Shown here piece after piece: positions 12,321 to 24,784 of a stretch of 64,000 bases of DNA. Below the pieces are notes generated by a model. The model was given only the letters and a program-made list of their open reading frames with translations. It searched no databases and had not been told where the DNA came from. The stretch lies in contig JAJIRX010000983.1 in the NCBI GenBank assembly GCA_023853785.1, positions 124,001 to 188,000 on the forward strand, given 5' to 3'. Each line of letters starts with the position of its first letter. Position 1 is the stretch's first letter. The DNA is from Psilocybe azurescens (lineage: Eukaryota; Basidiomycota; Agaricomycetes; Agaricales; Agrocybaceae). Both the position numbers and the translations under genes were made by a program.

Positions 12321-12892
12321 GATCTTGAGGTGGTGGATGGAGGAAGCGGCGTTCTCTCTTTTTCGGTTTCCCGCTCCCTCGCTGCGTTCCATTTCTATCG
12401 CCGCTAACCGCATCCTATATCCCTTCGGCTTCTATCGCGCTTTTGCTTTTTATTACCTCGCCATTTCGTCCATCTGCTTCTGCTGCTGTCCTCCATTGCT
12501 CTTCCGTACTCTTTTGGCTCTCCGACTCCACGGTTTCGACATAGATTTTTTTCTTTCATGATCCATTATTCCCCAACCTACCATCTCCATCCAGTTATCC
12601 TGTCTGTCTCTGTCTCTGTCTCTCATGACTCTTTTTCTTTTTCTCTATCACGTCCCATTTCTCAGTTTCATCATGACTTCCATTCCATACCCCCATCTAC
12701 TCCTTCACTAGTTGCATGTATTTTATTGCGTTTTCCTCATCTTTTTTTCTTTCTTTCCACTCCGTCACCAGTCTATTCACGTGTGCTTGGTTTCCATTTT
12801 CTCATTTCTTTTCTCCAAATTCCGTATCTAGGTTATCTGCTTACTTTACCTTAGTTAACAAATCCATCACTAATTTACTCGCTCCCTCATCA

Positions 12893-12912
12893 TCGTATCG
12901 TATCGTATCGTC
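12893..12912 (+). repeat. CGTAT microsatellite
   Basis: About four tandem copies of the pentamer CGTAT. Confidence 0.7.
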
Positions 12913-13577
12913 TCTGCTGTCTTCGCGTTCCCGTTCCTGTTTCTGTACATAACTGTCCGTAGCTCTTTCTCTTTTCCTTCCCTTTCATCGAGCTGCGCTC
13001 GGCATTTCTTTTTTTTCTCTCTTTTTCCTTTGTGCCATATTTTTCTTTTTTTACATTTTTTTTTAATATGCCGTTCCATATTTGGGATGATGATCCTTTT
13101 CATGGGCGGCTCTTTTTTTTTGCCTTTCTTTGGAGGGGTGACTCCATATCTCACGTCAGTTCCTTTCCTAATTTGCGTTCCTTTCATGTCACTGACTTGA
13201 TGATTGATGGTTCTTTTGTATAGTGAGGGTGCTTTGTCGTGCTCATGCTTGGTGCCTGTGCTTGTGGCTATTCCCATCGTTCTATGGGATTCAATTCATA
13301 TGTTTGTTCATTTTCCTTCCGCTCCACGTTCGTCGCTGGAATACTGACGATCCGATCTTTCATTCATTCAATTTATTCTCATAGGTGTTCATATCATATG
13401 CTCTGTATTCTCATGCGCACACACACTCGCATACGCATCCGGAGTGGACCCTCTGTCAATTCATGGGAACACGTTCAATGGATGGATGGAGCTCGACATT
13501 TCTTTGCACCCCTTCCTTTCATCTCATCTCCACGTGCGATCTGTTGTGAATGGTGATCGATATCCATCCATCCATCT

Positions 13578-13608
<31 letters not shown>

Positions 13609-13616
13609 CATCGCAT
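13578..13616 (+). repeat. GGCATC hexamer microsatellite
   Basis: Four perfect copies of GGCATC followed by degenerate GTCATC and GCATC units. Confidence 0.75.
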
Positions 13617-13827
13617 ATCCGTGTGTCCATCGTCCATCCCCCATCCCATCCGCATCCCATCCCGCATCGATATCGATATCGATCATCCCATCCCATCGAT
13701 TTTCGATTCCATCTCATTCATCCCGCCAAAAATCAACAAACCAAAAGTTCTATGCTAGGAAAATTAATCTATGCAAGAATCGAATATGTCTATGAATTTC
13801 AGAATTCACCACCCGCCCATACATAAT

Positions 13828-13845
13828 TCGTCGTCGTCGTCGTCG
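13828..13845 (+). repeat. TCG trinucleotide microsatellite
   Basis: Six tandem TCG units in non-coding DNA. Confidence 0.7.
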
Positions 13846-14321
13846 GCAATGTTCGCCTGTTCAATAACTCAGTGAAGGCGAAGGCGCCGGTGACTGGGGG
13901 TGAACAAAAATCAAACCAATCAATCAATCAAGCTTCACGAAAACAAAAATCGCGTATGTATATGCGCTCAATGACCCACAAATCAATAGCAACAACAATT
14001 CAGTAACGCCCCCTTTCTCTTCCATCGTTTCCGCCGTCGCTGTCGTCGCCATCGCCTTCCTCATCATCATTATCATCATTGTGGGCGATCGTCGTCGGGA
14101 CTCGGTTCGATGGGAGACCAAAAATCAAAATCAACAAACCAAATCAAACCCACCCCCAAAAAAAATATCACTTGAAGTTGTTTACGAGAGAGATATTTAT
14201 TATCGTGTCGTCTTACGCACAAACATCCAATATCAAAACAACAAGCAGTAACGCCTCATCCGCATCGTCTCATCCAATGCATTGCGATTTTCATTATAGT
14301 CGCCTATCATCTTCATCAATT

Positions 14322-14349
14322 CATCCATCCATCCATCCATCCATCCATC
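14322..14349 (+). repeat. CATC tetranucleotide microsatellite
   Basis: Seven tandem CATC units, the purest of several such arrays in this pyrimidine-rich region. Confidence 0.8.
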
Positions 14350-14570
14350 TGCAGCACGTTTCATTTTCGAACCCGGCGCTAATGAATAGTCGGTTAATAA
14401 TCCCACCTACCCCCTTGTCAGCGTCGTGCCATGCACGGCGTATACAACATACATGCGACACGCAACATACCCGAGTTGCGCACGTTCATCCGCGCGTTTT
14501 TCTCTTTTTTTATATATCTGTTACCGTCATCGTTCAGATACCCCTCATCATCATCATCATTCATCGTCAT

Positions 14571-14596
14571 CATCCCATCCCATCCCATCCCATCCC
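14571..14596 (+). repeat. CATCC pentanucleotide microsatellite
   Basis: Five tandem CATCC units preceded by an imperfect CAT run. Confidence 0.75.
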
Positions 14597-17500
14597 GTGG
14601 CGAATCCCCCTCCATCCAACCCAACCCAACCCTATAGAAAGTTTTTCTCGTCTGTCTGTCTGCGTTCGTGTTCGATGATTTCCACTTTCAGTTTTTCCCC
14701 TCGTAGTTGTAGCCATGTTTTGATTTTTTTCTCTTTCTTCCTTTCTTCAGTCGTGTACCCATCCCGATCGTCCTGTTGTCTGTCTGTCTGTATTTCTCTC
14801 ATCCATCCCATTCCCATTCCATCCATCCATCCGGCTTAGGGTTATCCTTATTGTTAGTATTTCCTCGCTTACTTTTCATTTCATTTCATTTTTCGAACAA
14901 TTTCTACTTGGATGGACAATTTCTTTTTCTGCTTTTCCTCACTTTCTTGAATAGCCCTGGATCTCTCGCAATCTTCCATCGTGTTCTTGGTTTTTTGGTT
15001 TATAGTAGTAATTTACTTTTTTACGTAGATAGAACGTCTCTCGACTCTCCCCCACGGCCAGGGGTGTGCGGAGTAAAGCTTTGGCTGTTGGCTTTTGTTT
15101 TTACTTCGAACACATTCCCCACTTTTGTGCCGTTGAAAGTAGCTTATTTCGATATTTGTTTTCTTTGCTTTTAGATATTAATTATATTGGTTTTCTATTC
15201 AATTGTGTGGCGTGAATTGAATCTGAAGAAGGATGGGCTGTGTGTGAGTATGTATTAGACCAATTCCCAGCTTCACGCGGCTAAGTATCAGGTGTGGCGA
15301 AATGTGCTCTGCGTACACGATCTCGGGACAAAGTGCAAGCATAAGGTTCTCGCAAAGAAAGGCGCATACATCATTAGTGAGTGACGTTCGCATTGGCGTG
15401 GCGTACAGGCAGGGTTCTGGTGTTCGAAGGTAGACGCAATACAACGTGTCTTGTGCTCCTTTCGAAGGATAGCACGAGGTTATACGATGAAAGCTTCTGC
15501 ATGAAATGACGTGGGGATTTAAGTTATGTCTATCTTGTAACCTTGTTATGAACGTGGGATGGGACTTTCGTCTAGCTTCAAAGCTTCGAGCTGTAAGTGT
15601 CAGAGGACGCGGCCCGCATTGCCAGTGCGCGAAAGACGTTGTTGCTCGTCGGAAGTCGTCCCGCATGTGTAGTAGCCGTGCTGCGGCGGTGAAAGCTTTA
15701 TAATTTACTTCAGTCTTGTCTTGAGGATTACCACTCGGAGGAGCGATCCACTACTCGCGTACTAATACATATCGCCTATGCTGTCAATTTCATTGAAGAT
15801 TTGACCTGGCCCAGAATAAAGATGCGGTGTGATATGAATCATAAGATACACGTGAAATGGGTTAGAGCGGATATGAATGTGGGGAGGAGAGCGAACGAGA
15901 AGGAGAAGGAGAATATAAACACTGAGAGACCAGAAGCCAAGAGGGGGAAGATGAAACTCAGGACGTCCATGAGAACGCACAGAACGGTAGACTGACCGAC
16001 AAGAACGTTCGTACATAATCGATGTGTTGCAATCACTTTTACTCAGCATCCGGGACGGAGGTGAGGGAGGAGGAGTGCTTATGATAGAGTTCAGACCTCG
16101 GATTCATAGAGCCGTGAGAGATAAGACAAGGTAAATTAAGCTTAGGAGGACGCGTTTGCTTATTTATAACGTTATGAAAAGATAGGCTTAAACCTGGGCA
16201 CTGACATAGATAGGTATCAAGTTCAGCCTCATAATTGAAGAGATTCAGGTGATATCGCTGGGAGAGATAAATATGTACATTCTTAGCTCTTTCCTTCGTC
16301 ATATGAATTGTTATCGAACATCACAAGTGTTTTCCTGCCACTGGCCAGTGGCGGAGTCTATTTTTAGATCGATGAGCCTAGTTGCGGGCACGCGCATACT
16401 CAATAAACGCGTGTTGGTCCTTGTAAAGATGCTTCGTTCTCATGAATAGGCACCAATATCTACTCGATCTCTCTGCGTTATTCTTGTAACAGACATGCAC
16501 CAACCTGAGGGTTCCAACTCGAGCCACTTTCCAGCTTTCGGAGAAGCTTTCGTGGAAGTGACTGTAATCGCTCACTGAATGGCCACTGGCAATTATAGTA
16601 CACGTCCGCTTGATCAGCTACCAGTAGAGAAGCCATAATTCTGAGAAAGATTTGGTGACCGATTTTCTGGGCATTTCCGAGTGTAAATGCTTCTGACGTC
16701 TCGCGATGTAGGCTTCTCAGCCTGAAATTAAAGATTGCGATTGCTTGCATGCAATTTGACATATACGCAATGCTCTGAGTTCAAGCCTCAACGTGCTATT
16801 TTTGCCTGGGGTGAGTAAAGAATGCCGTACAAACAGATTTATTTCCCAATGCCTATTCTTGTAAAGTCAATAGATTAGGCTGATTATCATCCCACTTATC
16901 GATAGCGCTGTTATCTGTGAATGCGGGGAAGCTGTCAACGATGCAGCCGCCGGAGGATTATTTAAATAAGCCTGGGCTAGAGCAGTTGAACCATGAGGTT
17001 GTGGGGTGTAACATCGAGGTTGAAGTATTTCTGGGAATAAATGGCTCTGAAACCGACAGAGGCGGTTCGCAGTAAATTTGGAGGAGGAGGGGGATGTATC
17101 CCGTCCCAACACGCTGTATCTCAACATAACCACATTCTGCTGCCGCGGAAATTGGGAAAATGAGTTCTAAGGGTCTTTCTTATCGCACTTGAAGCAACGC
17201 TCGTAGCTTCTTCACCGGAATGTGACAGGTGTTTTCTGTTCAAGCAACAAGGAAGAGCATTAGGTAGCCCTGTCGCTACAATAACACCATTTCTTGGGAT
17301 TGCGTGTAAGCTATTACGGTCTACAGTATTGGCATCGCTGGGGAAATTGACTGCGATCATGAACGCGGTAGATGTGAAGGGAAGCGATCATAATTCGCAT
17401 TGTTCTCTAGTATGGTGTGGACGAGGCGAGGCGGATTACATGCTACAATCGATGATAAGCAATAAGACAGGAAGCAATACGACTAGAATAGGAGTGTAAG

Positions 17501-19587
17501 CAGACCGCCTACATGGAAGCACAGGAAAACGGAAAATACGCAATGTTGTGTGGCGTCGATATTGGATAGAAGGGAAGCGTTGCTTCTGCAGGACAAGTGA
17601 GAAAATCATTATTGCACCGTAATCCTATCACTAAGGTGCGGGTTAGCACCATGAAGCGGAGGCTTGATTTCGTCTATTGGAGAAATGCATTTACAGGTTT
17701 CCCGTTGAAAATCAAATTCCCGAGCGAGACAGTACATCGCATTAATGCTTTGGCACCTTAAAGAGATGACTAACCCTAGTAAACATATACAATGCGTCCG
17801 ACTCCTGAAAGATAAGAGTTTGAAGAGTGATCACGGCCCTTTCATTTACAGTCCAACATGTTTGAGATACCAGCGTTACTGGACCCTCAAAGTCAAGTTG
17901 AAATTTTCCTAAGCAGGTTATACTATGACGCAAAGGCTATACGCCATAATAGCGAAAAGGTGGAATAGCCCGTACTGTCAGCAGTGTTATCCGGCAATAC
18001 CGTGCAGCTAGCAGCGAGTAGCTAGCATGTATCGTAAAAAGGCCCGCGAGGTCAGATTAAACTCCATCCCGATCACCAACCTTGTTTCATGTTGATTACT
18101 AGCGTTGGACCGTATCGGCGATAGACTCTAATTATCATGAATTATAATATGTCCTGCGGAAGGCTCTAGAAAAGGGAATATTTTGAGTGCAAAGCCAATG
18201 ACCAAGGAGGTGCCTACCGCTCTTGTCGACAATATGATGTGCAAATGTGTATCGATCCAGTTTCGCGAAAATAGGTCGCTCCTAGATAACCGTTGAAGGG
18301 AGACTAAGCTAACCCCCGCAGGCTTGGTAATGTGAGCTCACTTCAAACCCAGATCATAAGTGTTACGCCTAGGTTTTATACCATAAACCTCTAAGACCAA
18401 TTGCCCACGTTTTTGCAGCATGTCTGATAGTCACGCGCAATTGTTTGGAGATGTCAGAAGCTCTAAAATTTTGATTAGGTCAATAGCTTTAAGGCACCCA
18501 GAGAAAGTCAACAGAAGACAGAAGAGGAAGGAGAAGTCAACCGCCGCGGGTCTTGAAATTTCAACGAGCCATAAGATGGTAATGGTCCGAAGAGAACTGT
18601 AAGTATACAATGATATCCGCGAGGTTTGACATTTCATCTCAATTCGAAGAGCTCGTGTTTTTTTGACGCGCCATTCGGCTCCGGGTCTTCACCTGCCTCG
18701 AGCCTGCTGCGGCCTTAGTTTCAAGTCGTTCCGCAGCGCTAAGCGTCGACGGGTGTGGACCCATAAACCAATGACGGATCTAAAACATCTTTGTAGCAGG
18801 TTCGGATCATGAGCCGATCAAGGTGGGAATTGGGTTTTGCAAATACCATCCTCCATGCAAGAAAGCGACTAGTAAAAGCCCTGGAAAGACGTACGGAGCG
18901 AGGTAATGAAGTTGTTTCGAAATGAAAAAATCTGAAAGATAATTTCCTGCGCCGAGAAGACTGAGTCGATCGGACGACTGGTACCCGCTCGAAAGCTGAA
19001 GAACCGAGCCCAGGTGTATGTGAACCGCTGTGCACGTAATGGACGAATCGGTTATTTACGGATAAACGAATTCCAATGGGCCAAACCAGCTTGACTGTGA
19101 TCCAAGGCCTCTGGAGACCAAGCCTCGAGAATGGTCCACCACATTGCTCTATGGTCCACCATCCAAGTACTTGCTTCTATAATCATACGTGGCACCAGGA
19201 GATTCTGGGCAGAAAGGATTGGCTGCCTTCTCGGAAAACTGTCGTGGCCTAATTCCGTGGAAGATGAGAAGGAAAGTCCTTTGTATACTTACTTTGAGGA
19301 ATGTTAAGAGGAAAGAACGAAGAGCATCCTGGCTTCATGCTAGAAACCATGCAGGCTGTGGGGAAAGTGACATTAGGGTAAAATTGAACATGCGGCGAAG
19401 TCTAAACGAGAGATAAGATCAAAAGCGGATCTAAATTACTAATTATTGATATGATCTAATCTATAAAGGTTCCGAAGCTGACTAAATGTTGAACTTCTGC
19501 TTGCGTCAAGTTTGCGCTACCAACTCACTACTAAGTAGTACTAACGATCCCTTTGTCCAGGATTACTCTTACTTATGTTTATACAGC

Positions 19588-21942
19588 TTATGGGATATAC
19601 TGAGCTTCCTTGATAATCTCAAACGCCCTCTCGGCGAGGGAGGTATACGGGGCCTTGAGTATGTGAGCTAGGAACATATGGCTAAACGGAACGAGTGAGT
19701 CAGGGCTGGTGTTTCTGTCGATGACACTCACAATTACAGAAGCATCGACAATGCGGAGTCCTTCAGTTTTCTTGACCGTCAAGTCCGGATTGACGACCCC
19801 AAATTTTGCTGATGCTCGAGACATCGCAGCGGTGCCGAACGGATGGAAGATGGTTGTAGTAAGAGACCGTACATAGGCGTCAATCTTAGCGTCTGTCGTT
19901 GCTTGCTGGAAAGCGCTTCCATACCGGTTGGAAATGTAGTCTGAGAAGGCGGGAGCAGCGGCGAACTTTAGGGAGGATTTGACAGAGTCCCGCATGGCTG
20001 CGATGTCGAATTCGGTGTGTAAGTAATTTGGATCGATGAGAGGCTTGTCGAATGGATTGTTGGAGCGAAGCTTGACACTTCCGCCTGCGTGTTCGAGCTT
20101 CCATCAGCTTGACGAGAAATACACAAGGCACACGTGAACACTTACGAGAGGTGGGGCTAATAAGAACGGTAACTATGGTCATGAAACCACCTGTTGGCGG
20201 TACTGGGACACCTGGACTCAGGAAAAATTCTACTTTCATGTGAGTACACCTCTGAATTGCGTACAGCGCCTGACACAGTAGCGCTCACCGAAACAATCAT
20301 CTCCCAATGGGGAGATTTAGGTCCAGGAGTGGGATCCTTAGTCGTTCTGAATATAGGATCATTCGAAGAGACTCTCATGAAGCCCAAGTTGTTAGCGATG
20401 TTGTTCGCTAGTACTCCCGTTTTATTGGTCTGCCATTGCTCAATTTGGACGCTAAGCTGGTTGGGATTTCTCAGCACGTGGTCGAACGTCCTATCTTCAT
20501 GTTGTGGTTTCACAGTAAAGATGTTGGGAAGAAGGGTATGGTCGCTTAAGTTAGCTCCTACAGACGGATTGTCGATTATTGGATGGATCTTCAGCGCCTG
20601 GAGGTCTTTGCTGTCGCCAATTCCAGATAGTTGGAGAATTTGAGGAGTGTTGACGGCTCCTGCTGCCAGAATAACCTCCCGTCGAGCGGTCACGATGACT
20701 GGTGGGTCTATTTTGACTTCAGTTACTATTTCATTACTGACATGGGAAGGCATGCTTTTACCTGTTAAAGATATTGCTGTACCTGGGGAGGCTGTGAACT
20801 GAACGCTGCGGAATGACTTGAGGCCTGAGTGTGTAGATCCCGTCTGGATGACCTTCATTACAACGGCATTGATTAAAACAATAAGGTTGGGTCGTTCGTT
20901 GGCTTTCGACAAATAGCTGGAAGAAGAACTACTTCTGACTCCTCCTCCCGCAGAAGATTGGAGGAAGCCAATACCAAGGAGGCTTCGGTCTCCTCCAGAC
21001 ATGTCTTCGTTGAAAGCGAACTCTGATCCGAGCTGTCTGGTAGCGGCGAGGACACGCGAATCGACAGATTGATTGTTCCCGGGAAGACTGACGGATACCA
21101 TGCCATTGAAACCATGTAAAGATGGAATGAATTGACCAGTGGTATTATGACCGTCAACAGGTGGAACAAACTTCTCGTGCTAAACGCAGTCGGATGTCAA
21201 CGAAAACTCGGGAGCAAGTTCGAAGTTGCTATTAATACATACCTTTTGTACGTATCTCTTCATATTGTTCCATGACCACCCAGAGTCTCCGGAAAGTTTT
21301 GCGAGCCTGTTCCAGTCATCATCTGTACCATACTGATGAAATAGATAATCTGGAGTAGCGGGTTAAAACAGGTAGTCCTGGAACAGAGCACGATTAGATA
21401 ATTTTACTCACTGACAGAGCTGCATCCTCCCAGTACCCTTCCTCGAGGATAGGCAAAGGTCCGGTTATCCATGCCAACTTGTGGCGTAACAGTGTAGTTC
21501 CAGTCAAGACTCGTATCTGAATAGCCATGTCAGACTTTTTCGTCAAACGTTGGGTTGAATACACAACTTTCCTGGGGTGATGCTCGCTGCTAAGAAAGGA
21601 GTCGAGATACCGGTATTATTAGCATCGCTGTTCGGTACTGTGTTAGAGTAATAGTCCAACGAATGAGAAAGATACTCACTCTCCACCGGCCTCTAATACA
21701 AGAACAGTGGTTCTAGGATTCTCGGTCAAGCGGCTTGCTAATACAAGTCCAGCAGTGCCAGCTATTCAGATTGTCAGCAAGAAAACAATGGACATGTTAA
21801 CGACATAAAATGTACCTCCCACAATGACATAGTCATAAGTCTTCGAAGTCAACTGCGTCGATTGAGTAAAAGTAATTGCCAGAGACGGAACGATAAGTTG
21901 AAGAGAGACAAGAGTTGCAGACAGAAGTCCAGGGGAGTGCAT
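19588..21942 (-). CDS. secreted GMC oxidoreductase, aryl-alcohol-oxidase-like
   Basis: The start ATG at 21942 opens a signal peptide (MHSPGLLSATLVSLQLIVPS). Splicing then gives the Rossmann FAD motif (YDYVIVGAGTAGLVLASRL), VLVLEAG, the GMC signature 1 region (PRGRVLGGCSSVN), signature 2 (ILAAGAVNTPQILQLSGIG) and a C-terminus with HPFGTAAM and SHTQGPVY. The His residues of the last two motifs match the catalytic pair of aryl-alcohol oxidase. Enzymes of this type oxidise aromatic or aliphatic alcohols and give hydrogen peroxide to ligninolytic peroxidases. The first exons are 21816-21942, 21680-21761, 21568-21627 and one starting at 21509, all in phase. After SHTQGPVYL the reading frame shifts: GGG at 19638-19640 seems one base too long, and the conserved LAERA tail resumes in the other frame, ending at 19588. 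Substrate cannot be told from sequence. Confidence 0.88.
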
Positions 21943-21982
21943 TTCAGTGACGAATTTGAAGTTCGTGTAGAAATTTGCATGC

Positions 21983-21988
21983 TTTATA
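21983..21988 (-). promoter_or_regulatory. TATA box of the GMC oxidoreductase
   Basis: TATAAA on the minus strand (CTATAAAGC context) lies about 41 nt upstream of the ATG at 21942. Confidence 0.5.
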
Positions 21989-22570
21989 GCTCAATATACA
22001 GCTACAGCTACAGTGGCATGCTGTATCCTGTAGATGCAACGCAACACTCAATTATCATGAATCACATTGACGCGAAAAGGCGCACGTCTATAAATGGATA
22101 CAGCTAGTCAGAGCATGTACATCGGATCCCCGCCTTTTTGTTCCACCGCGTCATGATACAAGGGAGACTAAGAGGTGTGCGAAGGCTCTGCAATATATCA
22201 TCGCCTGAGTGTCATACAGACCCATGATCTACATACCTCATTAAACGAGGCTGTTCCTGATCCTTTGATCCTCTGTCGGTCAATACTGACTCGGTTGCTA
22301 GCTATACTACTTGATTTGAGTGATGGAAAGCTGAACAAATACCGTACGCGAAAGGATCACTTCTGAGAGCCCACGCCCACGATGGTGAAGGTAGTCAAGG
22401 AGGATGATTCCAGGCGGGTGAGCAGTGGCGGATGTCAGTCCGACTCAATCATTTTATTTCGGGTGCAACACGGCTGGCGCATGAAGTGTCAAGGGATTTT
22501 CTTTGCACGATTGATTTATTGTACACTGGTAAACTTGAATATTGGCGTTACATATTAGCATTCGTCCTCC
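21989..22570. other. spacer between P450 and GMC genes
   Basis: Promoter region of the GMC gene and 3' flank of the P450. No gene or repeat seen. Confidence 0.5.
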
Positions 22571-24784
22571 TTAGTGATCTACTTCAATGCCTTCTCGGAT
22601 TAATGCCTCTGCCGTCGATCCTCTAGGCTTGATGATGCAATTGAAAGGGACAGGGTACCTAACAGATATCACGACCCAATACATCAGTATGCAGGTGACA
22701 GTACAACAAAAATGTAGCAGTGGTTCTCACGATAACAAACCAGTGGTGAACTCTTGTTTAAGTTCCACGGGGTTTCCAAGATCATCGACAGGTGCTTTGA
22801 TGTCGAATACGGATAAAACAGACGCAACAATAGAGTAGAGGCCGTTATCACTCATGTGCCTTCCTGGGCATATGCTTTTGACGGAATTTAAATTTAGTTG
22901 TTGCGCCATCAAGATATTGACAAGATGTGTGCTTACCGGCGGCCAAAACCAAAGGCTGCGCAATCTGGATTTCTCGCGTTAGGATCTAATTTACCATCCT
23001 TCAAGTATCGGTCGGGGTTGTATTCAAATGGGTTGGAAAAGACTTCCGGGTCATGTAGAATTGACCTTTTGGAGATTGCTCATTCGGCCCCCACGAGTGA
23101 AAATGACTTCAAGGCTAACGTACCATGCATTTCCCATTACAATGGTTCCACGAGGGATGAAATAACCATCGTATTCATCATCCTCAGAGCACATATGCCC
23201 GACAGCTATACAACCTTTAGAACCTCTGGGAATATACCGACGACAAAAATTCGTACCAAGCGGTGTGACTTGGTACCAGCGTAGGCTCTCTTTGAGCAGG
23301 GCGTTGACATAGGGCAACGACTCTCGGTCGTCAAAATCAGGGAGACGATTTCCACCAAGCACGGCGTCTAGCTCTGCTTGTGCCTTCTTCTGTACCTCGG
23401 GATAAAGAGCCATTGCCAGAAAGAAAGCCTGAACTGTAGAGACAGTCTAAAGTATGCCATTCAACGGCTTGTCGGTGAATGGACCAAGAATGACCCACAG
23501 TATCTGCACCACCTGTTGCGTGATAATAATGTGAGTCGGTTTTTAGAAATGACTCGGACAGTAAGATAACGTGGACGGAGAGATACACACCGACGTATGC
23601 TATGGCTGCAACGTCTTCAGCAATTTTCCTTTCTTCTGCATAAAGATCGTGGCTCTTGTCAGGAAGACGTTCAATCAGCGTCGCAGCTAGGGAAGGCAGA
23701 GCGGTTCCATTTTGCTGTACATTAATTCTTGGGTCAACATATAGTCACATACTGATGAAGCTAGTCCGAACCATTTCATCTTCGACTTGCTTGAACGGCT
23801 TCTGGGCGAGTTCATTGTTCACTTTTCGCCATTCCGCAGCTTTTTGTTGGAATCCAGCACCAGGGAACCAGGATGGAACATATTTTAGAGCAGGTATCAG
23901 GTCCACCAAGAATGAACCAGGAATCCCCGCTGCTGCGAGACCCGCTAGAGCCTTTTCAGCGTTCGTTATATGTGGATCTCCTGAGTCTTCGACGGATATA
24001 CCATATGCCGCACTCATAATGGTAGCAGCAAATGAACTGCGTGTTGAAAGATGTGTCATGTTCACACCTCATGAGGTTAGAATAATGGGCATTACAATCA
24101 ACTCACTGTCGGATGTGATGCAAAAAGTTCTCAGGTGATACGAGAAGTCGAAAAAGCAATACTCTAGCTTCACGCAATTGAATCGGACAATATCGCCAGA
24201 CGGTGTTGTGATGAAAATGCTCGTTGAAAACTCTTCGGTGTCGTCTCCACCATTGTCCATAAGGGAGCATGGCCATGTTATAGTCCATTTGCATCCTAAT
24301 GGAATGAAGTGTTAATGCGACGAGACAGCATGATACCATGAACAAGGGTGCTTATTACAGATCAAGAACCATTGGCATGCGAATTCTGTCCGAATAGTTG
24401 GACGATCGTTTCTCAAAGAGGTCCTTTGTCCTTTTGAGAGAGCCCAGAACAAGGACTGGTTGGCCGAGTAGTTCAAAATAGACCATGTCGCCTGAGAGAA
24501 CAGTAAGTGACTGTCCTCGGAATCATGAAGGCGGAGTGCACCATATTTTTTGAACCATTCATCGTAAGCAACCCACTGGGGTTGCCCTCCCTGCGCATAT
24601 CAAAAAGATTTCCGATTAGCGGGTAACCTTTGGGGCCGGGGGGTCGAGGAAGGTTCTTTGGGTTGCGGTTGAGGAATCTTGCCCGCAAGGCGTTTGAAAT
24701 CACCGCATATGCGAATACCCCAACGATGACAGTATACACAGGATTGGCTTGCAGAAACGTAGTCAATCTGTAGGACAAAGTCAT
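22571..24784 (-). CDS. cytochrome P450 monooxygenase (1)
   Basis: The ATG at 24784 starts an N-terminal hydrophobic anchor (YTVIVGVFAYAVISNAL) followed by the proline hinge LPRPPGPKGYPLIGNLFDM. Later exons give the I-helix GGADTT, the ExxR motif (KESLRW), YNPDRYL, and the heme-binding FGFGRRICPGRHM whose Cys ligates heme. The last exon ends with a stop at 22571-22573. All are hallmarks of a microsomal class II P450, of the basidiomycete type often annotated as O-methylsterigmatocystin-oxidoreductase-like. There are many introns; I checked most joins by phase. Exon 1 as given is 243 nt, but the next exon needs 244: the GGGG run at 24578-24581 appears one base short, and adding it restores a QWVAYDEWFKKYG stretch. 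It lies upstream of the GMC gene on the same strand, 628 bp away. The substrate is unknown. Confidence 0.9.

Larger units (their letters stand above)
12321..19587. other. long region without supported genes; first 2.8 kb pyrimidine-rich
   Basis: From 12321 to about 15100 the + strand is dominated by C and T, with CATC-type and CGTAT-type repeats. It may include a long 3' untranslated region of the RING gene. From 15100 to 19587 base composition becomes ordinary, but open frames are short and carry no motif; the longest, on the minus strand at 15199-15666 (155 codons), is not recognisable. A perfect palindrome CCACTGGCCAGTGG lies near 16338. Confidence 0.5.

Noticed and set aside
11405..12413. 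Long minus-strand frames opposite the RING gene
   Set aside because: They are antisense shadows caused by GC-rich, repeat-like codons of the Ser/Pro-rich tail.
12870..14839. Several open frames rich in Ser/His/Pro in the pyrimidine-rich region
   Set aside because: They arise from CATC and CT repeats free of stop codons; not protein-like.
15199..15666. 155-codon minus-strand frame as a gene
   Set aside because: Nothing recognisable and no spliced extension; could be an orphan but unsupported.
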